A stretch of DNA of 64,000 bases from Cycas panzhihuaensis (Eukaryota > Cycadophyta): positions 209,133,741-209,197,740 of the forward strand of contig CM041465.1 of NCBI GenBank assembly GCA_023213395.1. The letters run 5' to 3'. The position numbers and the translations under genes are program-made. The notes under the pieces were generated by a model that was not told the DNA's origin, did no database searches, and saw nothing but the letters and a program-made list of their open reading frames with translations. How positions within the stretch are numbered: the first letter of the stretch is position 1; each line of letters begins with the position of its first letter. Of this stretch, positions 38,579 to 50,716 are shown one piece after another.

Positions 38579-40070
38579 TTATATGATATCCCTATACCAT
38601 TTACTATTAGCTAATGGATGGGGGGACGAGTCTTGAACGGAAAGGATAGGCTCGTCCAGCAAGGAATCATCAATAGGGGTGTTTGAGGAGTCAGGGATGG
38701 GGACGTTAGCTAGCTGCTCAATGATTGCCATCCCCTTCTTTGACTTCCTATTAATGATTTGAAGATCATACTCCTGAAGGAGGATGTCCCACTTGCCATT
38801 CCTACCAGTCAAGTTAGATCAAGTTAAGAGATACCTCAAGGGATTGGATTGGACGATCACTTGAGTGGTGTTACCGAGCAAGTAATGCCTAAATTTCTTG
38901 GTGGCATGTACCAAGGTGAGGTATTCCTTCTTATTAGAGGAATAGTTAAGCTCAACGACAACTAGGATGTGACTAATAAAATATATAGCCCTCATGGTTC
39001 CTGAATCATCCTCTTGGGTAAGCATGGCCCCTAAGGATTCATCAGTAGTTGAGGTGTAAAGAATAAAGGGTTGATCAAAGAGAGGAGGCACCAAGATCAG
39101 TATAGAAGCCAAGGCTCTTTTGAGCTCTTTGAAAGCTTCATGGGCCTTTGGAGACCAAATGAATTGGGCCCCCTTCTTCAATAAGTTAGTAAGGGGTTTA
39201 GCATTTATGGTGAAAATTACCAAGAAATGCCTAAGGAAACCCAACCTACCTAAGAATGACTTAATTTACCATTGAGTTTTGGGAGGATGCATGTCAAGGA
39301 TGGCCTTGAATTTATTGAGATCAATCTAGATTCCTTATTTTGAAATAAGAAAACCCAGGAGTTTGCTAACTATTATGACAAACACACGTTATAGGGGATT
39401 TAGGCTAACATGGTACTTATAATACCTAGTGAAGATGACGTGCAAATCGTCAGGATGATGGGCCCTTTTATGTAAAAGACCAATCATGTCATTCATGAAG
39501 ACCTTGAGGGTTTTGTTTATGAGGTCATAGAAGATGAACTGCATCACCTTTTAGTAAGTAGCGCCTATATTTTTGAGGCCAAAGGGCATTGCTTTGTAAA
39601 TGAAGGTACCCCAAGGAGTGGTGAAGGCCATTTTGTGATAGTCTTCAAGAGAAATCTGGATCTGGTTGTACCTAGAGAATCCATCCATCAAGGACATGAC
39701 TTTGAATCTAGCAGTTCGATCAATGATTTGATTGATGAAAGGAAGAGGGAAGTTGTCTTTTGGATATACGTTATTAATATCACAGAAATCAACATATATC
39801 TAGATCGTTCTATTCTTTTTAGTAACGAGAAAGATGTTTGAGACCCACTTGGGGTAATCGATGGAGGTGATCAACCCTATGTCCAAGAGTTTCTCAACTT
39901 CTACATTCATTGTGGAAGATAGTTTAGGATGGAGGGGACACTACTTTTTCCACACAGGGTGAGCGCCCAGAATAGTAGTAAGGTTATGGGCGACAATGGA
40001 AGGGTTTATTCCCTTCATGTCAGTGTAATCCCATGTAAAGACATCACAGAACTCCTAAAAAAGAAGGGTG
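38579..40070 (-). pseudogene. gypsy G reverse transcriptase and RNase H
   Basis: RT (about 40050-39260) shows YPKWVSNIFLVTKKN, DINNVYPKDNFPLPFI, MSLMDGFSRYNQIQI and FTTPWGTFIYKAMPFGLKN, all Tat-type blocks. The catalytic box reads FMND at 39488-39499 where the family has YVDD, so one catalytic Asp is Asn (GAC to AAC). RNase H (39244-38819) is open, with FILYTSTTDESLGAML, then NYSSNKKEYLTLVHA and HYLLGNTTQVIV. A link of the usual type (GKWDILLQEYDLQI) occupies 38812-38579 before the integrase. RT carries a few stops. Confidence 0.88.
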
Positions 40071-40077
40071 TATTCCT

Positions 40078-40962
40078 TCATTTCTTTATGTCAACACTCC
40101 ACTCCCACCTTAATGACCTTACTAGGAGTAAGGACAATGTCCTTTGTTGCCCCCATACACATGGCATTATCTTCCTTGAAGTGAAAGAGGGCTTGGTCAG
40201 TAGGAAGAGGCAAAGAAGGGAATTAGGTAGACTTGGGTCAGTTAAGAGTGAATTAAGGGCTAAAATCTTATAGAAACCAAGTTTGTGGTGATTAAAAGGA
40301 AGGTTAGGTGTAGAGCCCACTAGATGCTCTAATAGTGCCTCATCATTCTCGAAGCAATCTACCCCATGGATAGTTATGCTTGGAGAAGATAGAGGACAAG
40401 AAGTAGGAGGAGTGGTGGGACCATAAAGGTCGACCCACACCTTAATATAGTCAGGAGACTCTTTAGAAGAGTTAGAGGGTGATCTCCTATGACGAGCAAT
40501 GGGAGGTTCTCTTACCTCATTACTTGAGGAGGGTGATGAGGTGGAAGATGAAGTAAGAAAAGAAGTCACACAAGAAATGAGAGTAGCAACGTGTGACTTG
40601 GTGAGAAGGCTAGGCTCCTCAACAGAGGAGGCTCTAGGTCGGGACCTGAAATGAAGTGAACATCCCTTACTCATATTCAAGAGGGATATGGGGTGAGGGA
40701 GGCCCTTATCCTCACCATCAAATTCATTGTCGATCAACATGGCGATGCACCAATAACTCCCCACACCAATAGGGGCAAAATAAATGAGGTTGGAGGAAGA
40801 AGAGGAAGGGCCTTCTTCCAAACAAGATGAGTTATGAATATCAATAAAAGAAGCGAAAGAATAGGTGGATGAGACCTTATTACCCTTTGTTGGGTCATGA
40901 ACTGCTTGACGGGATTGATGTAATTGCTTGGTAGGATGAGGCTCTAAGGAAACAACCTTCAT
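40078..40962 (-). CDS. gypsy G protease-RT linker, still open (294 codons)
   Basis: This is the longest open frame in the window apart from repeat artefacts and the 372-codon piece of copia H. It starts at an ATG at 40962 and lies between protease and RT in the same direction. The content is low in catalytic motifs and rich in Ser: an SSSSS-containing stretch and SSSTSSPSSSNE in the middle. A segment HGVDCFENDEALLEHLVG is near 40350. Such variable linkers upstream of RT are usual in Tat polyproteins. In an intact element this would be internal to pol rather than an independent gene. Lack of stops may be chance or Ser-rich codon composition, since its neighbours are interrupted. Confidence 0.55.
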   Translation of the reverse strand: MKVVSLEPHPTKQLHQSRQAVHDPTKGNKVSSTYSFASFIDIHNSSCLEEGPSSSSSNLIYFAPIGVGSYWCIAMLIDNEFDGEDKGLPHPISLLNMSKGCSLHFRSRPRASSVEEPSLLTKSHVATLISCVTSFLTSSSTSSPSSSNEVREPPIARHRRSPSNSSKESPDYIKVWVDLYGPTTPPTSCPLSSPSITIHGVDCFENDEALLEHLVGSTPNLPFNHHKLGFYKILALNSLLTDPSLPNSLLCLFLLTKPSFTSRKIMPCVWGQQRTLSLLLVRSLRWEWSVDIKK

Positions 40963-41019
40963 TCACCCCTTGTGGATGAATTTGAGTTGCCCCCAATGGG
41001 ACAAACACACGATTCCCAT

Positions 41020-41730
41020 CTAATTGAACCATGGACATCCTAACAAAATATTATAGTCCACGTCAATGTCGAGGACCATGATGTCAGTGAAGATAATTTT
41101 ATCCTTGAGGATAAGAGGAATGGAAACTGACCCTAAAGGTGTTTTCTCGCTACCATCGTAGCCTTGATAATGCCATGGGACTAGTTCGAGAGCCGCTATG
41201 TCTAACTCCCGCATGATTCACAAGGGCATGTCACTAATGGAAGAACTATTGTCTACAATAATTCTTCAAAGGATACACTCAGGAGTGTCTATGGATATAA
41301 TGAAAGGGTAGTGCCACTAGTGTTCCCTTTCGCTAGTTAGAGGGAGATCTCTAAGGTCAAATGAGATAATGGATTCATGGCTTAGGGCAATATCCAAGGC
41401 ATGAATGAAAGCATCGACTAACCCCAAAGTCTCTAGGAGGAGAGCACATTGCTTTAGATAGCTCCTTAGGATGTCCATCATGGACATCCCTACAACCACA
41501 GTGTGAAGCTCATCAATGTTGGAGAAAGGCTTCCCCTTCCCGGTGGGTTGGGGAAGCACCCTTTTAAAATCATAATGACCAGGGAAAATGGGGATCATCT
41601 TGGGAAGCAACATAATATCTAAAGGAAGATTCTCTAAAGGAGGGTCGAGATAAGAGGAAGAAGAAGCACCTATGGCTTCTTTGGCCGCCTGAGATTGGGT
41701 CAAAGCATACAAGGAAATGGTCTCAAGCAT
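41020..41730 (-). pseudogene. gypsy G aspartic protease region
   Basis: The upstream part (41730-41317) contains DILRSYLKQCALLLETLG and ends in LTSEREH. The protease itself reads IIVDNSSSISDMPL near 41262-41220. The catalytic Asp is present, but the family's Gly in D-N-G-S is Ser (GGC to AGC). It is followed by ELDIAALELVPW and, near 41030, YNILLGCPWFN, the C-terminal flap block usually ILLGRPW. The frame is broken once between 41317 and 41214. Gag and RT flank it as expected. Confidence 0.8.
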
Positions 41731-41899
41731 CTGGATAACTCTCTTTCCCTTATTTTGGGATCAAGAGGGAGAAGGGATTTGCTAGCGAGAATTGGAAGAG
41801 GAGGAAGAGTTTCTTACTCCTTTTCCCTTAACTTGCACGGGGTGAGGATGAGGGGATCTTTCCCTATTTTGATTTCCCCTTTGTTGGATATGTGGATCT

Positions 41900-43867
41900 C
41901 GTTTCCTATGTTTGGGGAAGGGGTCTCTATGAACGGGTTGGTCTAGATTGGGCCTAGATGGCCATTTAGGAGAAGAGTCATGATGTGGAGAAGATTTAGA
42001 GTGTTGTGCTCTACATTACTAGTCCTTATGGAAGCACTCACCATGAATGGAATACCATTTCTTCTCCAAGGAAGATTTCATCTTCATCGCTTGAGAAGCA
42101 TAGGTATTTCCATTCTTAGGAGGCATAGCCTAGGAGGCATGATGGACGAGTTTATGGGAGGTTGGTGATGAAGGAGGTGCTTGAAGCTTAAGCTCCTTCA
42201 TTGTAGATTCAAAAGAAAATATAGCAGAAGTCAACGGGCCTAAGGTCTTCTCTGTCAAATGAGTTGAAAACTTGGAAGGTTGTTGGGTTTTGGTGTCGTG
42301 GGATAGAGGGGGGGCCTCACGTCATTGCAATGACCTCTGAGAGGTTTCTTAAGACCCACTTGGATCTTAATAACCTTGAGAGCCAAATATTTGGCTATGG
42401 CAGAGTCACATATTATTGTCCCCATCTTGAGAACTTCAACATGTACTTCAGGACTAAGAGTATTTACAAAAAGATATCTCTTTAATTCATTGGGCAAGGT
42501 TGCCTTTGTGGAGTGCAGGAGATCATGGAAATACCTCACAAAGTCATGATTCATTTCATCATGACCTTATTTGAGGGATAAAAGGGCCTTCATTCCACTC
42601 TTGAAGGGATAAGCAACATCAAAGCAGTTGACAAACTCATCAACAAGTTGCTAGAATGAGTGAATTGAATATGCGAGAAGGTGATAGAACCACTTGAGGG
42701 CATCGCCTTACACGGAACACGGAAAAAGTTTCATCAAAATGTGATTGTAAGCCCAATAGTCAATGCACACCATAGAAAAGCTTCTAACATGTTCTATTGG
42801 GTCTTGAGAAGAGGTCCCATCAAACTTGGGTACCTCAGGGGGATGAGGTGGTAAGTTATTCCTTAACGCCTCAATCGACAAGGGAGTTGACATGTAGTCC
42901 ATAAAGGGATGGGCCCTTAGTTAAACCATCAGGTCAACGAAGGAAAAATGAGGAGGTGGTCAAGGATACCCAAATTCTCCTTAGGAAACTTGGCCTAAAA
43001 GGTGATACAAACTTCCTTGTGCTTGTTGGGAGGGGACTAATCCCTGATGTGAGGGGATTGGAAAAGGAGTGGATGGGTAAGAAGGACCCATCACCCCTTG
43101 AGGGTATGCCCCTTGTTGAAAGGGGACTTGGGAAAGAGTGCCTTGAGGAGGGACTCGTCCTCCTTGCAAAGGCATCCCATAGGAAGAGATATGAGAAGAG
43201 GGAATAAATAGGTGCAGGAATAGATTTTCCCCATATGGACCACCTGTAGGCAGTGTAATACCATATAGGTGCAAGGGGTCTACCCCATAGGTGAAAAGAG
43301 AGTTCCTCTTACCATACCCCCATGGTTGGGAGGTGTATCTTAGGGACATGCAAAGGGAAGAATCCCTAAGTTGAGCTTGGGAGTGCGTTGGGACTTGCCC
43401 CATGCGGCTAGAAGTAGGGGGACACGTAGGTCCTCTAGGTTTAATAGAAGGTAGATGGACTACAATTGGCTGAGGCGTAGTCGCCTGACTAGGAGGGGGT
43501 ATTCTTAATCTATGTTGGGAAGTAGGAATACCCTGGATGGCCCCTAAGGAATGTAGGCCATAAGAAGAGGAAGACATAATGAGGGATGGCCCCATTGTGG
43601 ATGGAGAAGCTAAGAAGGATGAGTATGGAGGTACAAATGTGGAGGATGAGAGCGCCACACTTCGCAAGATGCTATCCAACCATTTGGGAGGTGGTTTGAG
43701 ACTAACCACCTAGAATACTGATTGAGCACTTCTACCACGTCCGCAGGAGGGGTACCCACTTGCCCGTATGAGGTTGAAGGATCCTCATATGAAGTGGACC
43801 CTGTAAGGTAATCCTCATGGGCATCGCCACTAAGACGATGATACCCTATGGGGGAAGAGGCTTCCAC
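41900..43867 (-). pseudogene. gypsy G gag
   Basis: The N-terminal half (43709-42981) is a long Pro/Ser/Gln-rich open stretch. It is preceded by ASSPIGYHRLSG in another frame, whose first codon is GTG at 43867, so the true start is unsure. The capsid core is clear at 42902-42708 (VPKFDGTSSQDPIEHVRSF) and 42554-42255 (DFVRYFHDLLHSTKATLP and LSPEVHVEVLKMGT), the retrotransposon gag pattern. No CCHC knuckle is clear. Frameshifts separate the three open pieces. The gene lies next to the 5' LTR and primer site at 44255-44274. Confidence 0.8.
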
Positions 43868-44275
43868 TTTGTGGGTGGAAAGATGATGAACCTATGAGTG
43901 CTCTTAGTCATTCGGGCAAAAGATGGGGTTCTTACCCTTTTGGGTAGGGCCCTGGAAAGAAGTCAAAGGTTGGTGAGATTCAGAAATGTAGGTGTGATAT
44001 GCCCAATCTAAAGGGAATCCCTCCATAACTTATTTGGAATCAAACAACAAAAGGGGAGAATAAGGAGAGTCTTCCAACGAAGGAGGGAGACCTTGTAAAT
44101 GATGAGAAAATTATTGCATGCAAGTCCTTCCTAAGACTTGGAAGAGAGAGGAATAATAAAATGATAGATGTTAGGGGTTGCCCAATGAATTGAGGACTAC
44201 CAAAGGAGAGGTAGTGCCAATAGAAAGGGGATTAGGATAGACCCTTTACTGACGAGTCCCCAGTATGGTTGCGAG
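43868..44275 (-). other. gypsy G leader and primer-binding region
   Basis: A short untranslated leader. At 44255-44274, next to the LTR, the minus strand reads TCGCAACCATACTGGGGACT. This resembles the TGGCGACTC-type primer site followed by the CTGGGGAC block of Tat, Grande and Ogre elements, with several transitions. Confidence 0.6.
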
Positions 44276-46883
44276 TAGAAGCGCACCTCTCAGGGGTCAC
44301 CAGATGTAAGGAGATCAAGCCTATACAATCAACAACTATAGGACTAAAGGATCTTTAGAAGTAAAGGAAAGGATTACCCACAAAGGGTGTCTATGTGTTG
44401 GAACACAGGTTTGAGGACCCACAAATGGCACACAAACCTTCCCTTATGGTGAGCACCTTCTTAGATTTGAGAACTAATGCAAGCTAACTAGATAGTGCAT
44501 GGGGAAGAATGTGGTAGAGGAACTTGTAACCTTTGTACCCTTACCCTAATGGATACAAGAGTTATGTAAGAGATGGGGAATATGAATATGATAATGGTAG
44601 GGAACCACCCCACTAATGGGATTAATGCCTACACACACAAAACAACTATCCCTTCCCCTACATGAATAAGCCAAGTAATCCATAAGCAACAAAGTATAAA
44701 CAACTTTTCCTTTTTTCTTTTTCTTTCCTTAGGAGTAAGGGGTAAAAGAGTGAGCAAGGAGATAGGGTAAGGAGTAATGCACCTGGAACCAGGATGGATG
44801 GTGTAGAGGGCCCTTTCTCTTTCCTCATGATCCACTCTTATCCACTTAATGCTCCTTATCATAGTTAGTGTTGTAGGAGGAATATCAACATGCTTCCTTA
44901 CCTTACCTAAGGACTAATATGGAAAGAAACTAAAAGGAAAAGAGTTGCTCACAAAGAAAGTTCAAAGCAATGTGATGATAATAAAAGATATGTGCATACC
45001 TTTTACGAAGACCTTCGCTTGCTCCAAAAGGGTGAAACCTGTACAATGAGTTGCTTTCCCTTTCCCAAGAGTGCTAGAAACATATGGAAGCAAATGTGTG
45101 TATATGCTTACCCAAAGAAAATGATGTGACCTCATACAAATATCTTTTAAATAAACATAATATGTAATCCAAACTTTACCTAATATGCATGCAAAATGCT
45201 CCAATGACTATGGTAAAAGGGCGGTAAAAGGAAAGAAAGGATAGCCTTAGAATGGCTAACCTCTAAGTGAGATACCTCCATGCATCCAACCACTCAACCA
45301 ATGGATCAAGCAAGAAGCTAAGGTTTTTGAGCAATAGGAAATGCAACAAAGTTTGTGAATAGTAAATGTTACAAGAAATGCAAAAGTTGTAAATGCTACA
45401 AAAGTTGCAATATGCAACTTTTGCGAGATTTACAAAAGTAAAGATAAAAACTTTGTAAACCATAAGGGATAGTTGTAAAAATTAAGTTTTTAGAGGGTAT
45501 GAGTGCTGGTTGTAAGCGTTGCAAGCTGCTACAAACACTACTACCGACGAGATCCCCTACCTCAAGGGTTTTTGGGTGTGCAAGACGTATATAGGGAGAT
45601 AACAAGTGCAAAGGGTAGGGGATTGCCCTAGAGGAGAGGGCCAAGAGGGTCAGAACCCTAGCTTAGAACTCCTTTCTCCCTTTGTTGTACCTTCTTCTCT
45701 CAACCTCCTTGGCTGGAGCTCGAGAGAAACCTCAAGGCATGAGGGAAACAAGCTAAGAAAAGGAAGGGTTTGTCTTCCAGAAGAGAGGTATGTAAAGGCG
45801 TCTAAAAAAGAAAACTAGATAAGCATGTAAAGAACTTCTTTTGCTAAAGGAAAGAGACAATACGAAGGTCTAAAAAAAAACCTACTGAAATTGGTTTGAA
45901 ACAGTTTTATCTTGTGAGATGGATGGTAATAGGGTTTCCCTTAAGGAATAGGTGAGAAATCCCTACAACAGTGCAAGAAGAGAGTGTAACTTGTAAGCAA
46001 ACTTGATGCTAGTGATTTGATGGAGTGCTTGAGAGGAGGACCTGTTCAAAACTAGCTATTGTAGACTTGTGACTTAGGGTTTTTACCCTAAGGGAAGAGG
46101 AGACAAGAGTGAAGAGCAGGTAGCAGTAGAAGAGAGCTTTCTTTTTTTTCAAAAAATTTTCTAAGAAAGAAGAGGAAGAATGAGCCAAAATTTGGATTTT
46201 CAAACCTAAACCTAATTAGGGATTGCCTTGGGTGGGAAACAGCCCAGCGCCACATGTCAGTTTCACATTTAATGCAAAATTGGCCATAGCCAGGCCAAAA
46301 ATTAAGAGTGGATAGTTGCACAATGGTAAACTTTATGGTACCACAGAGTTTGTCATGGTACCGTGAATAATGCCGTAGTGCGCTTAAAATAAAGTGAAAA
46401 ATAAAATGGGAGCCAGGAAAGCTCCCTAAAAGGAGGGTCCTAGACCCTAAGAGGGAAAAATAATGAGTTGCCAAGGTGTCTAGGGGATTTTAAGAGTTGG
46501 TGGGACCATAAGAAGCAGAGACAAGCAATGAACAAGGCTGATAATCAAGCCTAAATGGATTGTTAAGGATCACATCATGCCAAAAGGTGGTAAAGAGCCA
46601 ACTGTGGGAGCTGAGAGTGCTTGAAGATGATGTGGATACATGGTGGAGGGTAATGAAGTGCCATGGGATACTTGTCCCAAGTCATCATAGGCTAAAGTAT
46701 TAGATGCAAACATGAGTAGGCAGGCAAGCCAATCATAACAATTATACAATCAATCAACAACATGCAACGTATATCCAACGACAATTCAATGACATTTTGA
46801 AGTTAATGAGGAGCAAGGATAGAAATGTACCTGCATTTACCTAAAAGATGTCGTCCATGTCCATTCCCACTAAGTAGAAAACA
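44276..46883 (-). repeat. 5' LTR of gypsy G (2.6 kb)
   Basis: Partner of 20562-23710, lacking about 550 bp between the equivalents of 20745 and 21275 (the junction is near 44468 here). It starts TAGAAGC (TG changed to TA) and ends GAAAACA. ATTGG follows at 46884-46888. Open frames inside, such as 46088-46474 minus, are not conserved-looking. Confidence 0.88.
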
Positions 46884-47125
46884 ATTGGTATATGCTATTA
46901 CAAGGCCATTTAATATCCATTGTTTTCTTGTGGTTGTGTTTATTTTATTTTATTCAATATGGGTGGAAAATACTTTTTTTCACATTCAAATAAATTGCTT
47001 CAAATTACCTGTTATAGTCTATTACAAAATAATTAATAGGATAGATCTTATTAATAGAATATAACATCAAATAAAAAGAGATCCAATAATATATAGTATA
47101 TTGACTCAGGTGCCTCAATGCATAT
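46884..47125 (+). pseudogene. copia E fragment up to protease motif
   Basis: The stretch between G and copia I belongs to E. Its last 30 bases read YIDSGASMH, the copia protease active site with DSGAS intact, and are cut by copia I at the following His-Met codons. Sequence before it (46889-47090) shows no recognisable zinc knuckle. Confidence 0.7.
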
Positions 47126-47483
47126 TGTTCATGAACATGAAAACATACACATGTGTTCCCATCTGAAGGATCTTTTAACCATACATAGCAAGCATAAGAA
47201 AAATATACACAGAAGACATGCACAGAACACAAGATATATGTGGGAAAATCCTTTCAGGAAAAAACTCACCATAAAAGGATCCTCGAGGGATCATTGATTA
47301 TTTTACAATGAACTTTGATATAGAATACACAAGGCCTCAAGGCATATATACTCTCCAAGAGGTGTCACCTGTTTAGGGTTGTGACCCTCCGAATAAATCA
47401 CACCTTTTGGCTCACACCCTTTCACATAATTAAACCACATTAATATTAATTAAGTGGCTTAATAATTAATTGCCACACTAACA
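47126..47483 (-). repeat. 3' LTR of copia I
   Basis: Nearly identical to 53152-53509 over its length, sharing ACATGAAAACATACACAT, CCTTTTGGCTCACACCCTTT and AATTAAGTGGCTTAATAATT. Confidence 0.95.
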
Positions 47484-47585
47484 TCCCCCCTTAATGTGAA
47501 TGTGGGGAACTTGTAATGTGCAGCAATTGAATTATCATGAAGGTTGAGACTATACTGTAGCTTCTTTATCCTTGCCAATACATCC

Positions 47586-49421
47586 TCACTCAAGAATAAC
47601 ATCAGTGAGTCCTAATCTGGTACGCATCTTCGTGAATTGGTCGTCAGTGAGTGGCTTGGTGAACATGTCTACAAGTTGTAATTCACTCAGAAAATAATCG
47701 ACCTGCAGTTTCCCTGACTTGATATGCTCATGAATGTAATGGTGTTGAATCTCGATATGCTTTGTACGCACATGAAACTTTGGATTCTTCGACAGACAAA
47801 TGGTACTCTGATTATCAATAAAGAGAATCGAATGTCCATTGAAAATGCCAAGAAATTCCAAGAGACCTTGCAACCATACAGCTTCTTTTGCACCAGCATT
47901 GAGTCCTTGATATTACGTCAGAGAAGATAGCGCCACTGTCTGCTGCTTCTTCGACTGCCACGAAACAAATCCATTGCCAATACTAAAAAGGTATCTAGCA
48001 GTGGACTTTTGATCATCTGAATCTCCTCCCTAATTAGCATTTGTATAGCCATGTAACATGATCTTCTTACCTCTACGGTATTCAAGACCAAGATTGATTG
48101 TCCCCTTTAAATATTTCAGAATCCACTATGTTGCCACCAAATGAGGCTCCTGAGGATTTTACATATAGCTTGAAACCAATCTAATAGCGTATGTGGTATC
48201 TGGCCTTGTATGAGTCAAATAAATGAGACTCCCTACTAATTGGAAATATTCCGTGCCATCTACAGAAGGTTGGGCCATATCCTTCTGCAATCTTGTGCCT
48301 TTTACACATTGTTACAACAGGTTTGTAGTGCTGCATCCCAAATCTTTCCAGTAAGTTCTTCACATACTGCGATTGCAACAATATGATCCTATCTTCCATC
48401 TGCCTAATCTGAATGCCTAAGAAATAGTGAAGTTTCCCAAGATTCATCATGTCAAATGAAGCTCCCAAATTAGATCTGACTTCAGCTATAGCCTTGCCAC
48501 GATTACTACCGATGATTAGATCATCCACATACACCATGCAAGCAACTACAGAAGTCTCTCTTCTTTTCACATATAGATTCAAGTCAAGTTCTAAAATTTC
48601 AAAACCTTCAGCTTTTAACTTAGCATCTATCTTCTCATACTAAGCACGAGGTGCTTATTTTAGGCCATAGATTGACTTTTTTAGATGGCAAACAAGATGC
48701 TTTTGGCCATCCTTAATGAATCCCAGAGTTGCGACATGTATATCTCCTCCTTTAGATCCCCATAAAGGAATGTAGACTTAATGTTCATTTGGTGTAACTC
48801 CCAATCTAATACAGTTGCTAAGGAAATGAGTAAGTAGATCGTTATTATTCTAGAGACTGGTGCAAACATCTCCTCGTAGTCAATTCATTCTTTCTGCTTA
48901 AATCCCTGCGCAACAAGTCTGGCCTTGTACTTGTCCATTTCTCCATTAGAGTGGAACTTTGTTTTATAGACCCACTTGCATCCAACAAGATTCTTTGATG
49001 GAGGTAGTGGGACCAACTCCCATATATCGTTCTTCATCATAGAACCATATTCTTCCTCCATTTTAGCTCTCCATCGTGGATCTCCTTTCACTTTAACAAA
49101 CGATTCAGGATCACTGGAGTCATTGGTGTCTACCAATAGAGTTTGACTAGTATGCTGACTTCTAGTTTGTCTATCATCAATTAGGATTTGCATCACCACA
49201 CTGAAATCTTCAAGAGTTTTCCTTACCCATAAAGGTATAGAAGGACCCATTGTTGGAGGTACTTCTTGCCATGGCGACTCCTCACTATTACTCGTCCCAC
49301 TTGGTCCTACTTCCTTAGGTGCTACAGCGATTGGGTCATTGTCCTCTTCGCTTGAAGAATCTGGGAATGGGAGAAGGGGAGGATAAAAAGGTTCCCCTGA
49401 TGCTCTTTCAGCATGATACAT
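47586..49421 (-). pseudogene. copia I reverse transcriptase and RNase H
   Basis: The open stretch 49421-48885 holds a long acidic linker (SSSEEDNDP) and the RT start: VGCKWVYKTKFHSNGEMDKY, then ARLVAQGFKQKE. A stop follows, then MFAPVSRIITIYLLI and IKSTFLYGDLKEEIY at 48869-48681. The catalytic YVDD is intact at 48520-48531 within VVACMVYVDDLIIGSN. RNase H is in two frames. The end (47873-47586) is open and ends VDMFTKPLTDDQF. At least two frameshifts occur, near 48690 and 48180. The element is inactive but relatively well preserved. Confidence 0.88.
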
Positions 49422-49429
49422 TGATGACT

Positions 49430-50707
49430 CATCAAATTTAACATCTTGACTAACCAGAATCTTCTCCCCTTATGGATCCCATAGCTTGTAGGCTTTGTTC
49501 TCCGTGCAATACCCCATGAATATGTACTTCAGACTCTTTCGATCTAACTTCTTGTAGGTATCATCAGGGATGTAGGCATACACTATAGACCCAAATGTTC
49601 TCAAATAGCTAATGGTAGGCTTCTGACTGATCCATTACTCTTTAGGGGTCATGCTGTGAACTTCCTAAGTGGGTACCTAATTTAAAATATAAATAGCAGT
49701 CGCCACAGCTTCTGCCCAAAACTTCGATGGTAGGTTTTTAGCATGCACCATACACCTCGCCATCTCCATCATGGTACGATTCTTTCTTTTAGCAACTCCA
49801 TTCTGTTGTGGGGTGTACGGGACTGTAAACTCTCGCTTTATACCATGGTTGCGGTAGAACTAATTAAACACATATTGTCGTATTCCTTACCATTATCACT
49901 TCGTAAAGTTTTTATTTTCTTATCACTTTTATTTTCAACCATTATTTTCCAATCACAGAAGCGATCAAATAAGTCTGACTTGTTCTTGAGAAAATAAATC
50001 TAAGCTTTCCTGGTATAATCATACATAAATACAAGTGTATATCAGGCTCCTGATATCGAGGGGTTTGGGAGTGGTCCCATAATATCTGAGTGTATAAGCT
50101 CCAGCTTCTCCTTCACTCTCTAGGCGTTATCCCGAGCAAAAGGATAGTAGTGATGCTTGCCATACGTGCATCCTTCGCATACATCATCCAAGCAGGAAAC
50201 CAACAGCAGTCCTTCCACCATCTTCAACCTCCTTAAAAGTGCAATACTCCTGTAATTAAGGTGCCCAAGGTGATTGTACCACAATTTACTTTCATAATTT
50301 GCGTTGGGAACAAAGGCATAGGACTTCTTCTAAGATTGAAACTTTTCAAACACCTAAAAGTTGTCCCTGACTTTCCTGGTAGCTACGATAGCAAAGTTCT
50401 GTTTTGGGTCCTTTATTAGGCACTTATCATCATAGAGCTCCACTTTCATACCTTGTTTGTAGATCTCTTGAGCAAACAGAAGGTTTAACTGCATCTTGGG
50501 TACATAATATACCCTAGAAAACTTGCCTCCTACAATGGACACTTCACTGATACCATCAACTGGCAACATGCGAGCATCTCCAAGAATGATCTCAGTACCA
50601 CTTTGATTTGATTTCAACGTATCAAAGTTCCATCTCTGGTAAGAGATGTGCTTCTGCGCTCTAGAATCGAGTACCCAATAGTCTCTCTGATCCGTTTCAG
50701 CTGACAA
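49430..50707 (-). pseudogene. copia I protease and integrase
   Basis: At 50707-50354 the frame begins near the protease site, reading WVLDSRAQKHIS, where DSGA has become DSRA (GGA to AGA). It continues as the C-terminal protease. Gag-pre-integrase and the integrase zinc region follow (CEGCTYGKHHYYP near 50150), then LELIHSDIMGPL near 50100 (first catalytic Asp) and TLRSDNGKEYD near 49900 (second Asp intact). Beyond about 49860 the frame shifts, but a TPQQNG-equivalent is still visible near 49800. Stops are mostly at Trp or Gln positions. Confidence 0.85.
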
Positions 50708-50716
50708 GGTCTATGC

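Noticed and set aside
42981-43207. Plus-strand frame over G gag
   Set aside because: It is a complement of the Pro-rich gag coding sequence.
46088-46474. 128-codon minus-strand frame in the 5' LTR of G
   Set aside because: Its equivalent in the 3' LTR (near 23000-23360) is broken differently, so there is no sign of coding constraint.
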